A DNA stretch of 52,456 bases from Pseudomonas lactucae. Its GTDB lineage: Bacteria; Pseudomonadota; Gammaproteobacteria; Pseudomonadales; Pseudomonadaceae. The DNA lies in NCBI RefSeq assembly GCF_016937615.1, contig NZ_JAFHKI010000001.1:1-52456 (forward strand), read 5' to 3'. A model generated the notes under the pieces. That model was not told the origin of the DNA. It ran no database searches and worked only from the letters and a program-made list of their open reading frames with translations. The position numbers and the translations under genes were made by a program. Shown one piece after another: positions 12,286-21,141 of this stretch. Every line of letters starts with the position of its first letter. The first letter of the stretch is position 1.

Positions 12286-13095
12286 ATGGCAGACACCTCT
12301 TCGCTCAATGACCGTGAGTTCGGTCAGTTCCAATCCTGGTTGCACCGGGCGGCAGGCATCAACCTGTCGCCGGCCAAGAAAGCCCTGGTGGCCGGGCGGC
12401 TGTTCAAGCGTCTCAAGCACTATGACCTGCAGAGCTATGGAGACTACTTCAAGTTGATCATGAGCGATCAGCGCAAGGGTGAGCTGCAAGTCGCGCTGGA
12501 CCTGCTGACCACCAACGAGACCTATTTTTTCCGCGAGCCCAAGCACTTCGACTTTCTACGTCAGCAGGTGCTGCCCAAGGCCGCGCCGGGCAAAGTGTTT
12601 CGCGTGTGGAGCGCGGCCAGCTCTTCGGGCGAAGAATCCTACAGCCTGGCGATGACCCTGGCCGAGGCCCTGGGCACCACGCCCTGGGAAGTGGTCGGCT
12701 CGGACATCAGCACCCAGGTGCTGGCCAAGGCGCGCACCGGGCATTATTCGATGGAGCGCATCGGCACCCTGCCCCAGCCGCTGTTGACCAAATACTGCCT
12801 CAAGGGCATCGGCCGTCAGGAAGGCACCTTCCTGATCGACAAGAGCCTGCGCAACCGTGTCAGCTTCGTGCAGGTCAACCTGAACGAACCACTGCCGGGC
12901 CTGGGCGAATTCGATGTGATTTTCCTGCGCAACGTCATGATCTATTTCGACCAGCAGACCAAGAGCCAGGTGGTCGCTCGCCTGTTGCCGCTGCTCAAAA
13001 CCGGCGGCCATTTCATCATCAGTCACTCCGAAAGCCTCAATGGGGTGAACGACACCCTGAAGCTGGTGGCACCGTCGATTTACCGCAAGCCATGA
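12286..13095 (+). CDS. cheR: CheR chemotaxis protein methyltransferase
   Basis: A 269-residue SAM-dependent methyltransferase that methylates glutamates on chemoreceptors. The N-terminal helical domain includes HRAAGINLSPAKKALVAGRL; the catalytic domain has TNETYFFREPKHF, the SAM-binding VWSAASSSGEESYSLAM, and FDVIFLRNVMIYF. ATG 12286 is chosen over the GTG six bases upstream because GAGG at 12275-12278 is correctly spaced only for it. The gene ends in a four-base overlap with cheD. The partner pentapeptide is probably the EFTRF tail of the receptor two genes upstream. Confidence 0.92.
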   Translation: MADTSSLNDREFGQFQSWLHRAAGINLSPAKKALVAGRLFKRLKHYDLQSYGDYFKLIMSDQRKGELQVALDLLTTNETYFFREPKHFDFLRQQVLPKAAPGKVFRVWSAASSSGEESYSLAMTLAEALGTTPWEVVGSDISTQVLAKARTGHYSMERIGTLPQPLLTKYCLKGIGRQEGTFLIDKSLRNRVSFVQVNLNEPLPGLGEFDVIFLRNVMIYFDQQTKSQVVARLLPLLKTGGHFIISHSESLNGVNDTLKLVAPSIYRKP

Positions 13096-13579
13096 AAAAG
13101 CCCCTCGGTGCGGCCGAAGTGGTGTTGGCGCCAGGCCAGGTCAGTTTTATGACGCGGCCGACGCGCCTGCGCACCCTGCTCGGCTCCTGCGTGGCGTTCA
13201 CCTTCTGGCACCCACAACGCTGATCGGCGGTATGTGCCATTTCATGCTGCCGGCACGTTTGCGCCATGATCAGCCGCTGGATGGCAAATACGGTGACGAA
13301 GCGCTGGAGCTGCTGCTTCAGCACGCGCGCGCCCATGGCACACAGGCGCAGGATTATCAGGTGAAGGTGTTCGGCGGCGGCGAGATGTTCCCTGCACAGC
13401 AATACTTGCCAGCGCGCAATGTGGCCAGCCTGAATATCCGCGCGGCGCTGGCCCTGGCCGAGCATCATCACTTGCACCTGACGGCCCAGGACATGGGCAG
13501 TACCGGCTATCGCACCATCGTGTTCGACCTGTGGAGCGGCAACGTCTGGGTCCGGCACCAACCAATGGGAAAACGTTAA
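13092..13579 (+). CDS. cheD: CheD chemoreceptor glutamine deamidase, broken by a one-base loss
   Basis: About 162 residues when repaired. CheD deamidates receptor glutamines. The catalytic cysteine lies in [13 protein letters not shown] and the catalytic histidine in GGMCHFMLP, with the substrate-binding strand [10 protein letters not shown] and the closing [10 protein letters not shown]. The first frame ends at 13223 right after the cysteine segment; the remainder, starting [10 protein letters not shown], is in the next frame, so one base is missing near 13220. The start overlaps cheR by four bases (ATGA), and cheB begins five bases after the stop. Confidence 0.87.
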
Positions 13580-13583
13580 AACC

Positions 13584-14666
13584 ATGCCTTCCAAAAAAAT
13601 CAGTGTATTGCTGGTCGATGACTCGGCCGTGGTACGCCAGGTGTTGCTGGCGATCTTCAACGACACGCCGGACATTCACGTCATGGGGGCGGCCTCCGAC
13701 CCGATCTTCGCCATGGACAAACTGGCGCGGGAATGGCCGGATGTGATCGTGCTGGATGTGGAAATGCCGCGCATGGACGGCATCACCTTTCTGCGCAAAA
13801 TCATGAGCGAGCGCCCGACGCCAGTGGTGATCTGCTCCTCCCTGACTCAGAAAGGCGCGGAGACGTCCCTGCAGGCGCTGTCGGCCGGCGCGGTGGAAAT
13901 CATCACCAAACCCACCACCGGCTTGAAAAACTTCCTGATCGAGTCGGCTCCGGAGCTGGTCGCGGCGATCCGCGCGGCTGCCAATTCCAATGTCAAGAAC
14001 CTGGGCAAGCGCAGCGCACGACCGACCCCGGCCCCTGTACCGGCGGGCAAGCTCAGTGCCGATGCGATCCTGCCCGCCGCCAACGGCCAGGCCATGGCCC
14101 AGACCACCGAACGCATCGTCGCCATCGGCACCTCAACCGGCGGCACTCAGGCGCTGGAGGCCGTGCTGACGGCGCTGCCGAGGGTGTGCCCGGGCATGGT
14201 GATCGTGCAGCACATGCCGGAGAAATTCACCGCATCATTTGCCGAACGGCTCAACAGTGTGTGCCAGATCGAAGTGCGCGAAGCGCGCAACAATGACCGC
14301 ATACTCCCAGGCCTTGCGCTGATCGCCCCAGGCGGCAAGCACCTGATGGTCACCCGCAGCGGCGCCTTCTATCACGCGCAAGTCATCGACGGGCCGCTGG
14401 TCAACCGGCATCGCCCCTCCGTCGACGTGCTGTTTCGCTCGGTGGCCAAGTTTGCCGGCAAGAACGCCACCGGCATCATCATGACCGGCATGGGCGACGA
14501 CGGCGCCCGTGGCCTCAAGGAAATGCTCGATGCCGGTGCCGCCACGGTGGCCCAGGACGAGGCCAGTTGCGTGGTGTTCGGCATGCCCAAGGAAGCCATC
14601 AAGCTCAATGCCGCACAGCGCATCATGGCGTTGCAGGATATTCACCAGGCGATTTTGCATAAGTGA
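13584..14666 (+). CDS. cheB: CheB protein-glutamate methylesterase
   Basis: A 360-residue response regulator/enzyme that removes methyl groups from receptors once phosphorylated by CheA. The receiver (1-125) has [10 protein letters not shown] and phospho-acceptor D58 ([12 protein letters not shown]). After a proline/alanine-rich linker the esterase domain has the catalytic triad: Ser184 in [10 protein letters not shown], His in [16 protein letters not shown], Asp in [11 protein letters not shown]. No clear ribosome site precedes the ATG, so translation is probably coupled to cheD four bases upstream. It is the last gene of the che operon and is intact. Confidence 0.93.
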   Translation: MPSKKISVLLVDDSAVVRQVLLAIFNDTPDIHVMGAASDPIFAMDKLAREWPDVIVLDVEMPRMDGITFLRKIMSERPTPVVICSSLTQKGAETSLQALSAGAVEIITKPTTGLKNFLIESAPELVAAIRAAANSNVKNLGKRSARPTPAPVPAGKLSADAILPAANGQAMAQTTERIVAIGTSTGGTQALEAVLTALPRVCPGMVIVQHMPEKFTASFAERLNSVCQIEVREARNNDRILPGLALIAPGGKHLMVTRSGAFYHAQVIDGPLVNRHRPSVDVLFRSVAKFAGKNATGIIMTGMGDDGARGLKEMLDAGAATVAQDEASCVVFGMPKEAIKLNAAQRIMALQDIHQAILHK

Positions 14667-14681
14667 TAACACCTGTGGCGA

Positions 14682-14695
14682 GGGAGCTTGCTCCC
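14682..14695. repeat. REP-type palindrome (GGGAGC-TT-GCTCCC)
   Basis: A perfect 6-base-arm palindrome, preceded by TGTGGCGA. This is the core of the intergenic REP family that is abundant in P. fluorescens-group genomes (TGTGGGAGSGRGCTTGCYCSC-like). It lies 16 bases after cheB and may also slow or end transcription, though it has no T-run. Confidence 0.75.
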
Positions 14696-14876
14696 GTGAC
14701 GTCCTGACAGCCGACACGTATCTGGCTGATTGCCCACATTTAGGTCGCGGCGCGTCAGTTAGATAGCCGTTCTCCCGAGGCGACCCGCCAGGCCTGACCA
14801 CTTCATCAAGTATTATCACGCCTATTGATAGCTCCCTAACGAAACCCCCAGGCTAGAGGGCTGATCGCGCGCTTAT

Positions 14877-14900
14877 ATCATTCCGAATGATAGTTACCTT
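14877..14900 (+). promoter_or_regulatory. MexT-like box and ATCATTC/GAATGAT palindrome upstream of mexE
   Basis: ATCA-N5-AATGAT-N4-ACCTT. The MexT (LysR-type) recognition box described for P. aeruginosa is ATCA-N5-GTCGAT-N4-ACYAT, as I recall it; ATCA, GAT, ACC and the final T match with exact spacing. The first 15 bases (14877-14891) are also a near-perfect palindrome. It lies about 77 bases before the mexE start. Confidence 0.5.
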
Positions 14901-14976
14901 TGCTTCATTCGATTCGTGACATACCGCGTCCCCGCGCATGATCCGCCCATCTCAAATACATTGGCGGATGCACCTC

Positions 14977-16218
14977 ATGGAACAGTCATTCAAACCTTTG
15001 CGCTTCCCCCTGGCGATCCTGGCCGTGGTGGTGATGAGCGCGTGCGGCAAGACCCCGGAACAAGCGGCCGCCATGCCGGCGGCCAAAGTCAGCGTGGCCA
15101 AGGTGCTGGAACAACCGGTCAACGAGTGGGACGAATTCACCGGCCGTCTTGAAGCGCCGGAAACCGTACAGATTCGTCCACGGGTCTCTGGCCAGATTGA
15201 CCAAGTCGCTTTCACCGAAGGCGCTTTGGTCAAGAAAGGCGACCTGCTGTTCCAGATCGACCCGCGTCCGTTCCAGGCTGAAGTGCGCCGCCTTGAAGCC
15301 CAGCTCGCTCAAACCAAAGCCGCCGCCACCCGCAGCGACAACGAAGCCCAGCGTGGCGAACGCCTGCGCCAGAGCAATGCGATCTCCGCCGAACTGGCCG
15401 ACTCGCGCACCACCGCCGCCCAGGAAGCCCGCGCCGCCGTCGCCGGGATCCAGGCGCAGTTGGACCTGGCCAAGCTGAACCTGAGCTTCACGCGCGTGAC
15501 CGCGCCGATCAGCGGCCGCGTCAGCCGTGCCGAAATCACCGCCGGCAACCTGGTGACCGCCGACACCACCGCGCTGACCAGCGTGGTCTCCACCGACAAG
15601 GTCTACGCCTACTTCGACGCCGATGAGCGCGTGTTCCTCAAATACACCGAACTGGCTCGCCAGGGCCGTCGTGGCGCCACCACCCCGGTGTACCTGGGTC
15701 TGTCGAACGAAACCGGTAACCCGCACCTGGGCCAGATGAACTTCGTCGACAACCAGGTCAACCCGGCCACCGGCACCATCCGTGGTCGTGCGGTGTTCGA
15801 TAACAGCAAGGGCGAATACACCCCTGGCCTGTATGCGCGCCTGAAGCTGGTGGGCAGCGGCACCTACTCCGCCGTGCTGATCAACGACGAAGCCGTGGGC
15901 ACCGACCTGGGCAAGAAGTTCGTGCTGGTGATGGAAGGCGACAAGCCGGCCTATCGCTCGGTGGAACTGGGGCCGAAGATCGAAGGTTTGCGCATCGTGC
16001 GCAGCGGCCTGAACAAGGACGACACCATTATCGTCAAGGGCCTGCAGCGCGTGCGCCCGGGCTCGCCGGTCGCACCGGAAACCATTCCGATGGCCAGCAA
16101 GGAAACCCTCGCCGCCTTGGCCCAACAACGACAAGCGCTTGAAGCCAGCAACCTGGAACAAGTGGCGCCGGAAAAACCCGCGCCCAAACTGGCCAGTGTC
16201 GCGACTCCACGCGGTTAA
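14977..16218 (+). CDS. mexE: MexE, periplasmic adaptor of the MexEF-OprN efflux pump
   Basis: A 413-residue membrane-fusion lipoprotein. The signal ends in the lipobox VVVMSAC with the lipidated cysteine at residue 23. The hairpin and lipoyl parts are present (PRVSGQIDQVAF, EGALVKKGDLLFQIDPRPF), with the matching lipoyl half FTRVTAPISGRVSRAEI and the beta-barrel region after it. It bridges the inner-membrane pump MexF and the outer-membrane channel. The frame is open back to 14938, but the ATG at 14977 (MEQSFKPLRFPL) matches the usual MexE N-terminus and length. mexF begins 15 bases after the stop. In P. aeruginosa this pump exports chloramphenicol, fluoroquinolones, trimethoprim and a quorum-signal precursor, and is off unless MexT is active. 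Confidence 0.92.
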   Translation: MEQSFKPLRFPLAILAVVVMSACGKTPEQAAAMPAAKVSVAKVLEQPVNEWDEFTGRLEAPETVQIRPRVSGQIDQVAFTEGALVKKGDLLFQIDPRPFQAEVRRLEAQLAQTKAAATRSDNEAQRGERLRQSNAISAELADSRTTAAQEARAAVAGIQAQLDLAKLNLSFTRVTAPISGRVSRAEITAGNLVTADTTALTSVVSTDKVYAYFDADERVFLKYTELARQGRRGATTPVYLGLSNETGNPHLGQMNFVDNQVNPATGTIRGRAVFDNSKGEYTPGLYARLKLVGSGTYSAVLINDEAVGTDLGKKFVLVMEGDKPAYRSVELGPKIEGLRIVRSGLNKDDTIIVKGLQRVRPGSPVAPETIPMASKETLAALAQQRQALEASNLEQVAPEKPAPKLASVATPRG

Positions 16219-16233
16219 GGGATACGACTCAAG

Positions 16234-19200
16234 ATGAATTTTTCCAAGTTCTTCATTTCGCGGCCGATCTTCGCAGCGGTGCTCTCGCTGTTGATCCTGA
16301 TCGCCGGCGCGATCTCGCTGTTCCAATTGCCGATCAGCGAATACCCGGAAGTAGTGCCGCCGACCGTGGTGGTACGCGCCAACTTCCCGGGCGCCAACCC
16401 CAAGGTCATCGGTGAAACCGTGGCGGCCCCGCTTGAACAGGCCATCACCGGCGTCGAGAACATGCTGTACATGTCCTCACAGTCGACCGCCGACGGCAAG
16501 CTGACCCTGACCATCACCTTCGCCCTGGGCACCGATCTGGACAACGCCCAGGTGCAGGTGCAAAACCGTGTGACGCGTACGCAGCCAAAACTGCCGGAGG
16601 AAGTGACGCGCATCGGTATCACTGTGGACAAGGCCTCTCCCGACCTGACCATGGTGGTGCACTTGACCTCCCCGGATCAGCGTTACGACATGCTCTACCT
16701 GTCCAACTACGCCTTGCTCAACATCAAGGATGAGTTGGCGCGCCTGGGCGGCGTGGGTGATGTGCAGCTGTTCGGCATGGGCGACTACTCCCTGCGCGTC
16801 TGGCTGGACCCGAACAAGACGGCTTCACGCAACCTGACGGCCACCGATGTGGTGACAGCCATCCGTGAGCAGAACCGTCAAGTGGCCGCGGGTGCCCTCG
16901 GTGCGCCGCCTGCGCCGAATGCCACCGCGTTCCAGTTGTCGGTGAACACCCAGGGCCGTCTGGTCACTGAGGAAGAGTTCGAGAACATCATCATTCGTTC
17001 CGGCGATAACGGTGAAATCACGCGTCTCAAAGACATCGCACGGGTCGAGCTGGGTTCCAGCCAATATGCCCTGCGTTCGTTGCTCAACAACCAGCCGGCA
17101 GTGGCGATCCCGATCTTCCAACGTCCGGGTTCCAACGCCATCGAAATTTCCAACGAAGTGCGCAGCAAGATGGCGGAGCTGAAAAAGAGCTTCCCGCAAG
17201 GCATGGACTTCAGCATCGTCTATGACCCGACCATCTTCGTGCGTGGCTCTATCGAAGCGGTGGTGCATACGCTGTTCGAAGCGCTGATCCTCGTGGTGCT
17301 GGTGGTGATCCTGTTCCTGCAGACCTGGCGCGCCTCGATCATCCCATTGGTGGCGGTGCCGGTATCGTTGATCGGTACGTTTGCGGTGATGCACCTGTTC
17401 GGCTTCTCGCTCAACGCGTTGTCGTTGTTCGGGCTGGTATTGGCCATCGGTATCGTGGTGGACGATGCCATCGTTGTGGTGGAGAACGTCGAGCGCAACA
17501 TCGAGCTGGGCCTGGAACCGTTCCCGGCGACTGAAAAAGCCATGAGCGAAGTGACCGGCCCAATCATCGCCACCGCGCTGGTGCTGTGCGCGGTGTTCAT
17601 TCCAGCGGCGTTTATCAGCGGCTTGACCGGCCAGTTCTACAAGCAGTTCGCCTTGACCATTGCGATCTCCACGGTGATCTCGGCGTTCAACTCGCTGACC
17701 TTGTCCCCTGCCCTGGCCGCCGTGTTGCTGCGCAGCCATGACGCGCCGAAGGATCGCTTCTCCAAGGTGCTCGACAAGATTTTCGGCGGCTGGTTGTTCC
17801 GTCCGTTCAACCGCTTCTTCGAGAAGGCCAGCCACGGTTACGTCGGCACCGTACGCCGAGTGATTCGCGGCAGCGGCATCGCCCTGTTCCTGTACGCCGG
17901 CCTGATGGTGCTGACCTGGTTCGGCTTTGCCCATACCCCGACCGGTTTCGTACCGGCCCAGGACAAGCAATACCTGGTGGCCTTCGCCCAACTGCCCGAC
18001 GCCGCGAGCCTGGACCGTACCGAAGACGTGATCAAGCGCATGTCCGAAATCGCCTTGAAGCAACCGGGCGTGGACAGTGCGGTGGCCTTCCCTGGCCTGT
18101 CGATCAACGGTTTCACCAACAGCCCGAACAGCGGCATCGTGTTCGTGACCTTGAAACCGTTCGACGAGCGTAAAGACCCGAGCATGTCGGCCGGTGCGAT
18201 TGCCGGCGCCTTGAACGGCCAGTACAGCAACATCCAGGAAGCCTACATGGCGATCTTCCCACCGCCGCCGGTACAGGGCCTGGGCACCATCGGCGGGTTC
18301 CGCCTGCAGATCGAGGACCGTGGCAACCTGGGTTACGACGAGCTGTACAAAGAAACCCAGAACATCATTGCCAAGAGCCATAACGTGCCGGAATTGTTCG
18401 GCCTGTTCACCAGCTACACGGTCAACGTGCCCCAGGTCGATGCCGCCATCGACCGGGAAAAGGCCAAGACCCACGGCGTGGCGATCAGCGACATCTTCGA
18501 CACCCTGCAGATCTACCTGGGTTCGCTGTATGCCAACGACTTCAACCGCTTTGGCCGCACCTACCAGGTCAACGTGCAGGCAGAACAGCAGTTCCGCCTG
18601 GATGAAGACCAGATCGGCCAGCTGAAAGTGCGCAACAACAAGGGCGAGATGATCCCGTTGGCGACCTTTATCAAGGTCAGCGACACCTCGGGACCGGACC
18701 GTGTGATGCACTACAACGGCTTTATCACCGCTGAAATCAACGGCAACGCCGCACCGGGCTACAGCTCCGGCCAGGCCCAGGCCGCGATCGAAAAACTGTT
18801 GAAGGATGAACTGCCCAACGGCATGACCTACGAGTGGACCGACCTGACCTATCAGCAAATCCTCTCGGGTAATACCGCGCTGTTCGTGTTCCCGCTCTGC
18901 GTGCTGCTGGCGTTCCTGGTACTGGCCGCCCAATACGAAAGCTGGAGCCTGCCACTGGCGGTGATCCTGATCGTGCCGATGACGCTGCTGTCGGCGATCA
19001 CCGGGGTGATCATCTCCGGCGGCGACAACAACATCTTCACCCAGATCGGCCTGATCGTACTGGTGGGCCTGGCCTGCAAGAACGCGATCCTGATCGTCGA
19101 GTTCGCCAAGGACAAACAGCAGGAAGGCCTCGATCCGCTCGCCGCGGTACTGGAAGCCTGCCGCCTGCGTCTGCGGCCAATCCTGATGACCTCGTTCGCG

Positions 19201-19413
19201 TTCATCATGGGCGTGGTACCCCTGGTGTTCTCCAGCGGTGCCGGTGCCGAGATGCGCCATGCCATGGGTGTGGCGGTGTTCTCCGGGATGATCGGTGTGA
19301 CCTTCTTCGGTCTGTTGCTGACGCCAGTGTTCTACGTACTGATCCGTCGCTATGTGGAGCGCCAGGAAGCGCGCAAAGCGGCCAAGGCCTTGAAGCTGGA
19401 GACACAGCAATGA
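16234..19413 (+). CDS. mexF: MexF, RND-family inner-membrane multidrug pump
   Basis: A 1,059-residue proton-driven RND transporter. It starts MNFSKFFISRPIFAAVLS, the usual first transmembrane helix, with two large periplasmic loops and twelve helices. Helix 4 carries the essential acidic pair in GIVVDDAIVVVENV; a C-terminal GLACKNAILIVEFAKD mirrors it. Length and sequence agree with the MexF branch (closer to MexF than to MexB by my reading). It works as a trimer with MexE and OprN. It ends in a four-base overlap with oprN (19410-19413). No frame break despite its length. Confidence 0.93.
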   Translation: MNFSKFFISRPIFAAVLSLLILIAGAISLFQLPISEYPEVVPPTVVVRANFPGANPKVIGETVAAPLEQAITGVENMLYMSSQSTADGKLTLTITFALGTDLDNAQVQVQNRVTRTQPKLPEEVTRIGITVDKASPDLTMVVHLTSPDQRYDMLYLSNYALLNIKDELARLGGVGDVQLFGMGDYSLRVWLDPNKTASRNLTATDVVTAIREQNRQVAAGALGAPPAPNATAFQLSVNTQGRLVTEEEFENIIIRSGDNGEITRLKDIARVELGSSQYALRSLLNNQPAVAIPIFQRPGSNAIEISNEVRSKMAELKKSFPQGMDFSIVYDPTIFVRGSIEAVVHTLFEALILVVLVVILFLQTWRASIIPLVAVPVSLIGTFAVMHLFGFSLNALSLFGLVLAIGIVVDDAIVVVENVERNIELGLEPFPATEKAMSEVTGPIIATALVLCAVFIPAAFISGLTGQFYKQFALTIAISTVISAFNSLTLSPALAAVLLRSHDAPKDRFSKVLDKIFGGWLFRPFNRFFEKASHGYVGTVRRVIRGSGIALFLYAGLMVLTWFGFAHTPTGFVPAQDKQYLVAFAQLPDAASLDRTEDVIKRMSEIALKQPGVDSAVAFPGLSINGFTNSPNSGIVFVTLKPFDERKDPSMSAGAIAGALNGQYSNIQEAYMAIFPPPPVQGLGTIGGFRLQIEDRGNLGYDELYKETQNIIAKSHNVPELFGLFTSYTVNVPQVDAAIDREKAKTHGVAISDIFDTLQIYLGSLYANDFNRFGRTYQVNVQAEQQFRLDEDQIGQLKVRNNKGEMIPLATFIKVSDTSGPDRVMHYNGFITAEINGNAAPGYSSGQAQAAIEKLLKDELPNGMTYEWTDLTYQQILSGNTALFVFPLCVLLAFLVLAAQYESWSLPLAVILIVPMTLLSAITGVIISGGDNNIFTQIGLIVLVGLACKNAILIVEFAKDKQQEGLDPLAAVLEACRLRLRPILMTSFAFIMGVVPLVFSSGAGAEMRHAMGVAVFSGMIGVTFFGLLLTPVFYVLIRRYVERQEARKAAKALKLETQQ

Positions 19414-20825
19414 GTGTGAAAGTCTTTTTGCCGAGCTTGCTGGTACTGGCGTTGAGCGCCTGTGCCGTGGGCCCGGACTACAAAACGCAGACCCCGGAAG
19501 CGGCGAACATCACTGCCGCCGCCGACGCCAAGCAGTATGACCATGCCAAGTTCGAAGGCATCTGGTGGCAACAGTTCGACGACCCGACGCTGAACCAGTT
19601 GGTCACTCAGTCGCTGCAAGGCAACCGTGATCTGCGCGTCGCCTTTGCCCGCCTGCGGGCGGCACGGGCGATCCGCGATGACGCCAGCAATGACGCCATG
19701 CCGACCATCACCAGCCGCGTCAGCAGTGACCAGGGCAAGGGCCAGGTCCCGGGGCAAACCTCTCGCCGCGTCAAGACCGAGCGCTACGACCTCGGCCTGG
19801 ACATGGCTTGGGAGCTGGACCTGTTCGGCCGCATCCAGCGCAACCTGGAAGCCACCGACGCCGACCAGCAAGCCGCCGAGGCTGACTTGTACCAGCTGCA
19901 AGTCACGATGATTGCCGAACTGGTGGACGCCTACGGGCAACTGCGCGGCGCGCAACTGCGTGAACGCATCGCCCTGGACAACCTGAAGAACCAGCAGGAG
20001 TCGCGCACCATCACCGTCAGCCTGCGCGATGCCGGGGTGGGCGACCAGCTCGACGTGGAACGCGCCGACGCACGCCTGGCGGCGGTAGAAGCCAGCGTGC
20101 CGCAACTGCAAGCCGAACAGGTGCGCGAGCGCAACCGCATCGCCACCCTCCTCGGCCAGCGCCCCGACAAGCTGAGCGTGGACCTGAGCCCCAAAGACCT
20201 GCCGGCGATTGCCAAGGCCTTGCCGATCGGCGATCCAGGACAACTGCTGCAACGGCGCCCGGACATCCTCAGCGCCGAACGCAAACTGGCCGCCGCCACC
20301 GCGCGTATCGGCGTGGCCAAGGCCGACCTGTTCCCACGGGTCAGCCTCAGCGGCTTCCTCGGCTTTACCGCCGGGCGTGGTTCGCAGATTGGTTCGTCGG
20401 CGGCCAACGCATGGGCCCTGGGCCCGAGCATCACCTGGGCCGCGTTTGACCTGGGCAGTGTGCGCGCGCGTCTGCGCGGCGCGGATGCCGAAGCTGATGG
20501 CGCACTGGCCACCTACGAGCAACAAGTGCTGCTGGCGCTGGAAGAATCGGAAAATGCCTTCAGTGATTACGGTAAACGCCAACAGCGCCTGGTCTCGTTG
20601 ATCCGTCAGAGTGAGTCCAGCCGCGCCGCCGCCGACCTCGCCGCGATCCGCTACCGCGAAGGCACCGTGGACTTCCTGGTCCTGCTCGACGCCCAGCGCG
20701 AACGCCTGGCCGCCGAAGACACCCAGGCCCAGGCCGAAGTGGACCTGTATCGCGGGATTGTGGCGATCTACAAGGCGCTGGGCGGCGGATGGCAGCCGGA
20801 TACGGTCGTCGCGACGGCCAAGTAA
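19410..20825 (+). CDS. oprN: OprN-type outer-membrane efflux channel lipoprotein
   Basis: A 471-residue TolC/NodT-family outer-membrane factor. The lipobox VLALSAC places the lipidated cysteine at residue 18, followed by VGPDYKTQTPE as in this family. Both internal repeats typical of the fold are visible (WELDLFGRIQRNLEA; WAAFDLGSVRARLRG), and the RRPDILSAERKLAAATARIG motif links them. It forms the trimeric exit duct for the MexEF pump. It starts inside the last codons of mexF and ends 41 bases before a strong terminator, so mexE-mexF-oprN is one closed operon. Confidence 0.91.
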   Translation: MSVKVFLPSLLVLALSACAVGPDYKTQTPEAANITAAADAKQYDHAKFEGIWWQQFDDPTLNQLVTQSLQGNRDLRVAFARLRAARAIRDDASNDAMPTITSRVSSDQGKGQVPGQTSRRVKTERYDLGLDMAWELDLFGRIQRNLEATDADQQAAEADLYQLQVTMIAELVDAYGQLRGAQLRERIALDNLKNQQESRTITVSLRDAGVGDQLDVERADARLAAVEASVPQLQAEQVRERNRIATLLGQRPDKLSVDLSPKDLPAIAKALPIGDPGQLLQRRPDILSAERKLAAATARIGVAKADLFPRVSLSGFLGFTAGRGSQIGSSAANAWALGPSITWAAFDLGSVRARLRGADAEADGALATYEQQVLLALEESENAFSDYGKRQQRLVSLIRQSESSRAAADLAAIRYREGTVDFLVLLDAQRERLAAEDTQAQAEVDLYRGIVAIYKALGGGWQPDTVVATAK

Positions 20826-20866
20826 CGTAAAGAGCTCCTTTGGTTGGTCGCATCCAGCCAATTTTT

Positions 20867-20903
20867 AGCCCCGTGATCGATTCGGTCATGGGGCTTTTTT
20901 TTG
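20867..20903 (+). terminator. Rho-independent terminator of mexEF-oprN
   Basis: Stem AGCCCCGTGA / TCATGGGGCT around a nine-base loop (one G:T-type mismatch), followed by eight to nine T residues. Confidence 0.9.
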
Positions 20904-21141
20904 TTTGAAATATCCTAAAAAATTGAAAGTAATCTCTGTAAGTTAAACAAGAAGTCCTTTGTAAGTAATTTCCTAATACTGCGCTACGCCTGAAGATCAG
21001 GTTTGAAGGGCTTTTTTATTGCGATAGGCGTTTGTTCCATCACGGACGCACCGGTATGTAAAATCACACCGCGTACATTTGCGCATCACCGGCAATATAA
21101 TCTTTAATCACGTAAACAGGCATACAAAAAAAACAAGGAGA
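20904..21141. other. AT-rich intergenic stretch before the MFS gene
   Basis: Clearly more AT-rich than the surrounding sequence. It contains a small hairpin CCTGA-aga-TCAGG (20989-21001) and a possible promoter TTGTTC-N17-TATGTA (21032-21060). No insertion-sequence ends or attachment-site repeats were found. It forms one low-GC block with the gene that follows. Confidence 0.5.
21032..21060 (+). promoter_or_regulatory. Possible sigma-70 promoter for the MFS gene
   Basis: TTGTTC, 17 bases, TATGTA. Four of six bases match consensus at -35 and at -10 with ideal spacing. It would start transcripts near 21067. Weak evidence alone; supported only by position. Confidence 0.3.

Larger units (their letters stand above)
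14667..14976. other. Intergenic region between cheB and mexE
   Basis: About 310 bases without a gene. It holds a REP-type repeat close after cheB, then GC-balanced sequence with no reading frame of note, then the MexT-like box. I see no sigma-28 element here, so the efflux operon is expected to be controlled separately from the che operon. Confidence 0.6.

Noticed and set aside
7976..13579. Genuine decay of the chemotaxis operon
   Set aside because: Four genes have single-base breaks, but all catalytic residues are intact after them and unrelated genes elsewhere show the same kind of break.
16825..19410. Long open frame (861 codons) on the minus strand inside mexF
   Set aside because: Its residue composition (His/Gln/Arg/Gly-rich) is that of an antisense shadow of a high-GC gene, and mexF on the other strand is unmistakable.
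20989..21017. Second terminator upstream of the AT-rich MFS gene (CCTGA-aga-TCAGG then T-run)
   Set aside because: The stem is only five bases, and the T-run lies about ten bases after it, too far for a normal terminator.
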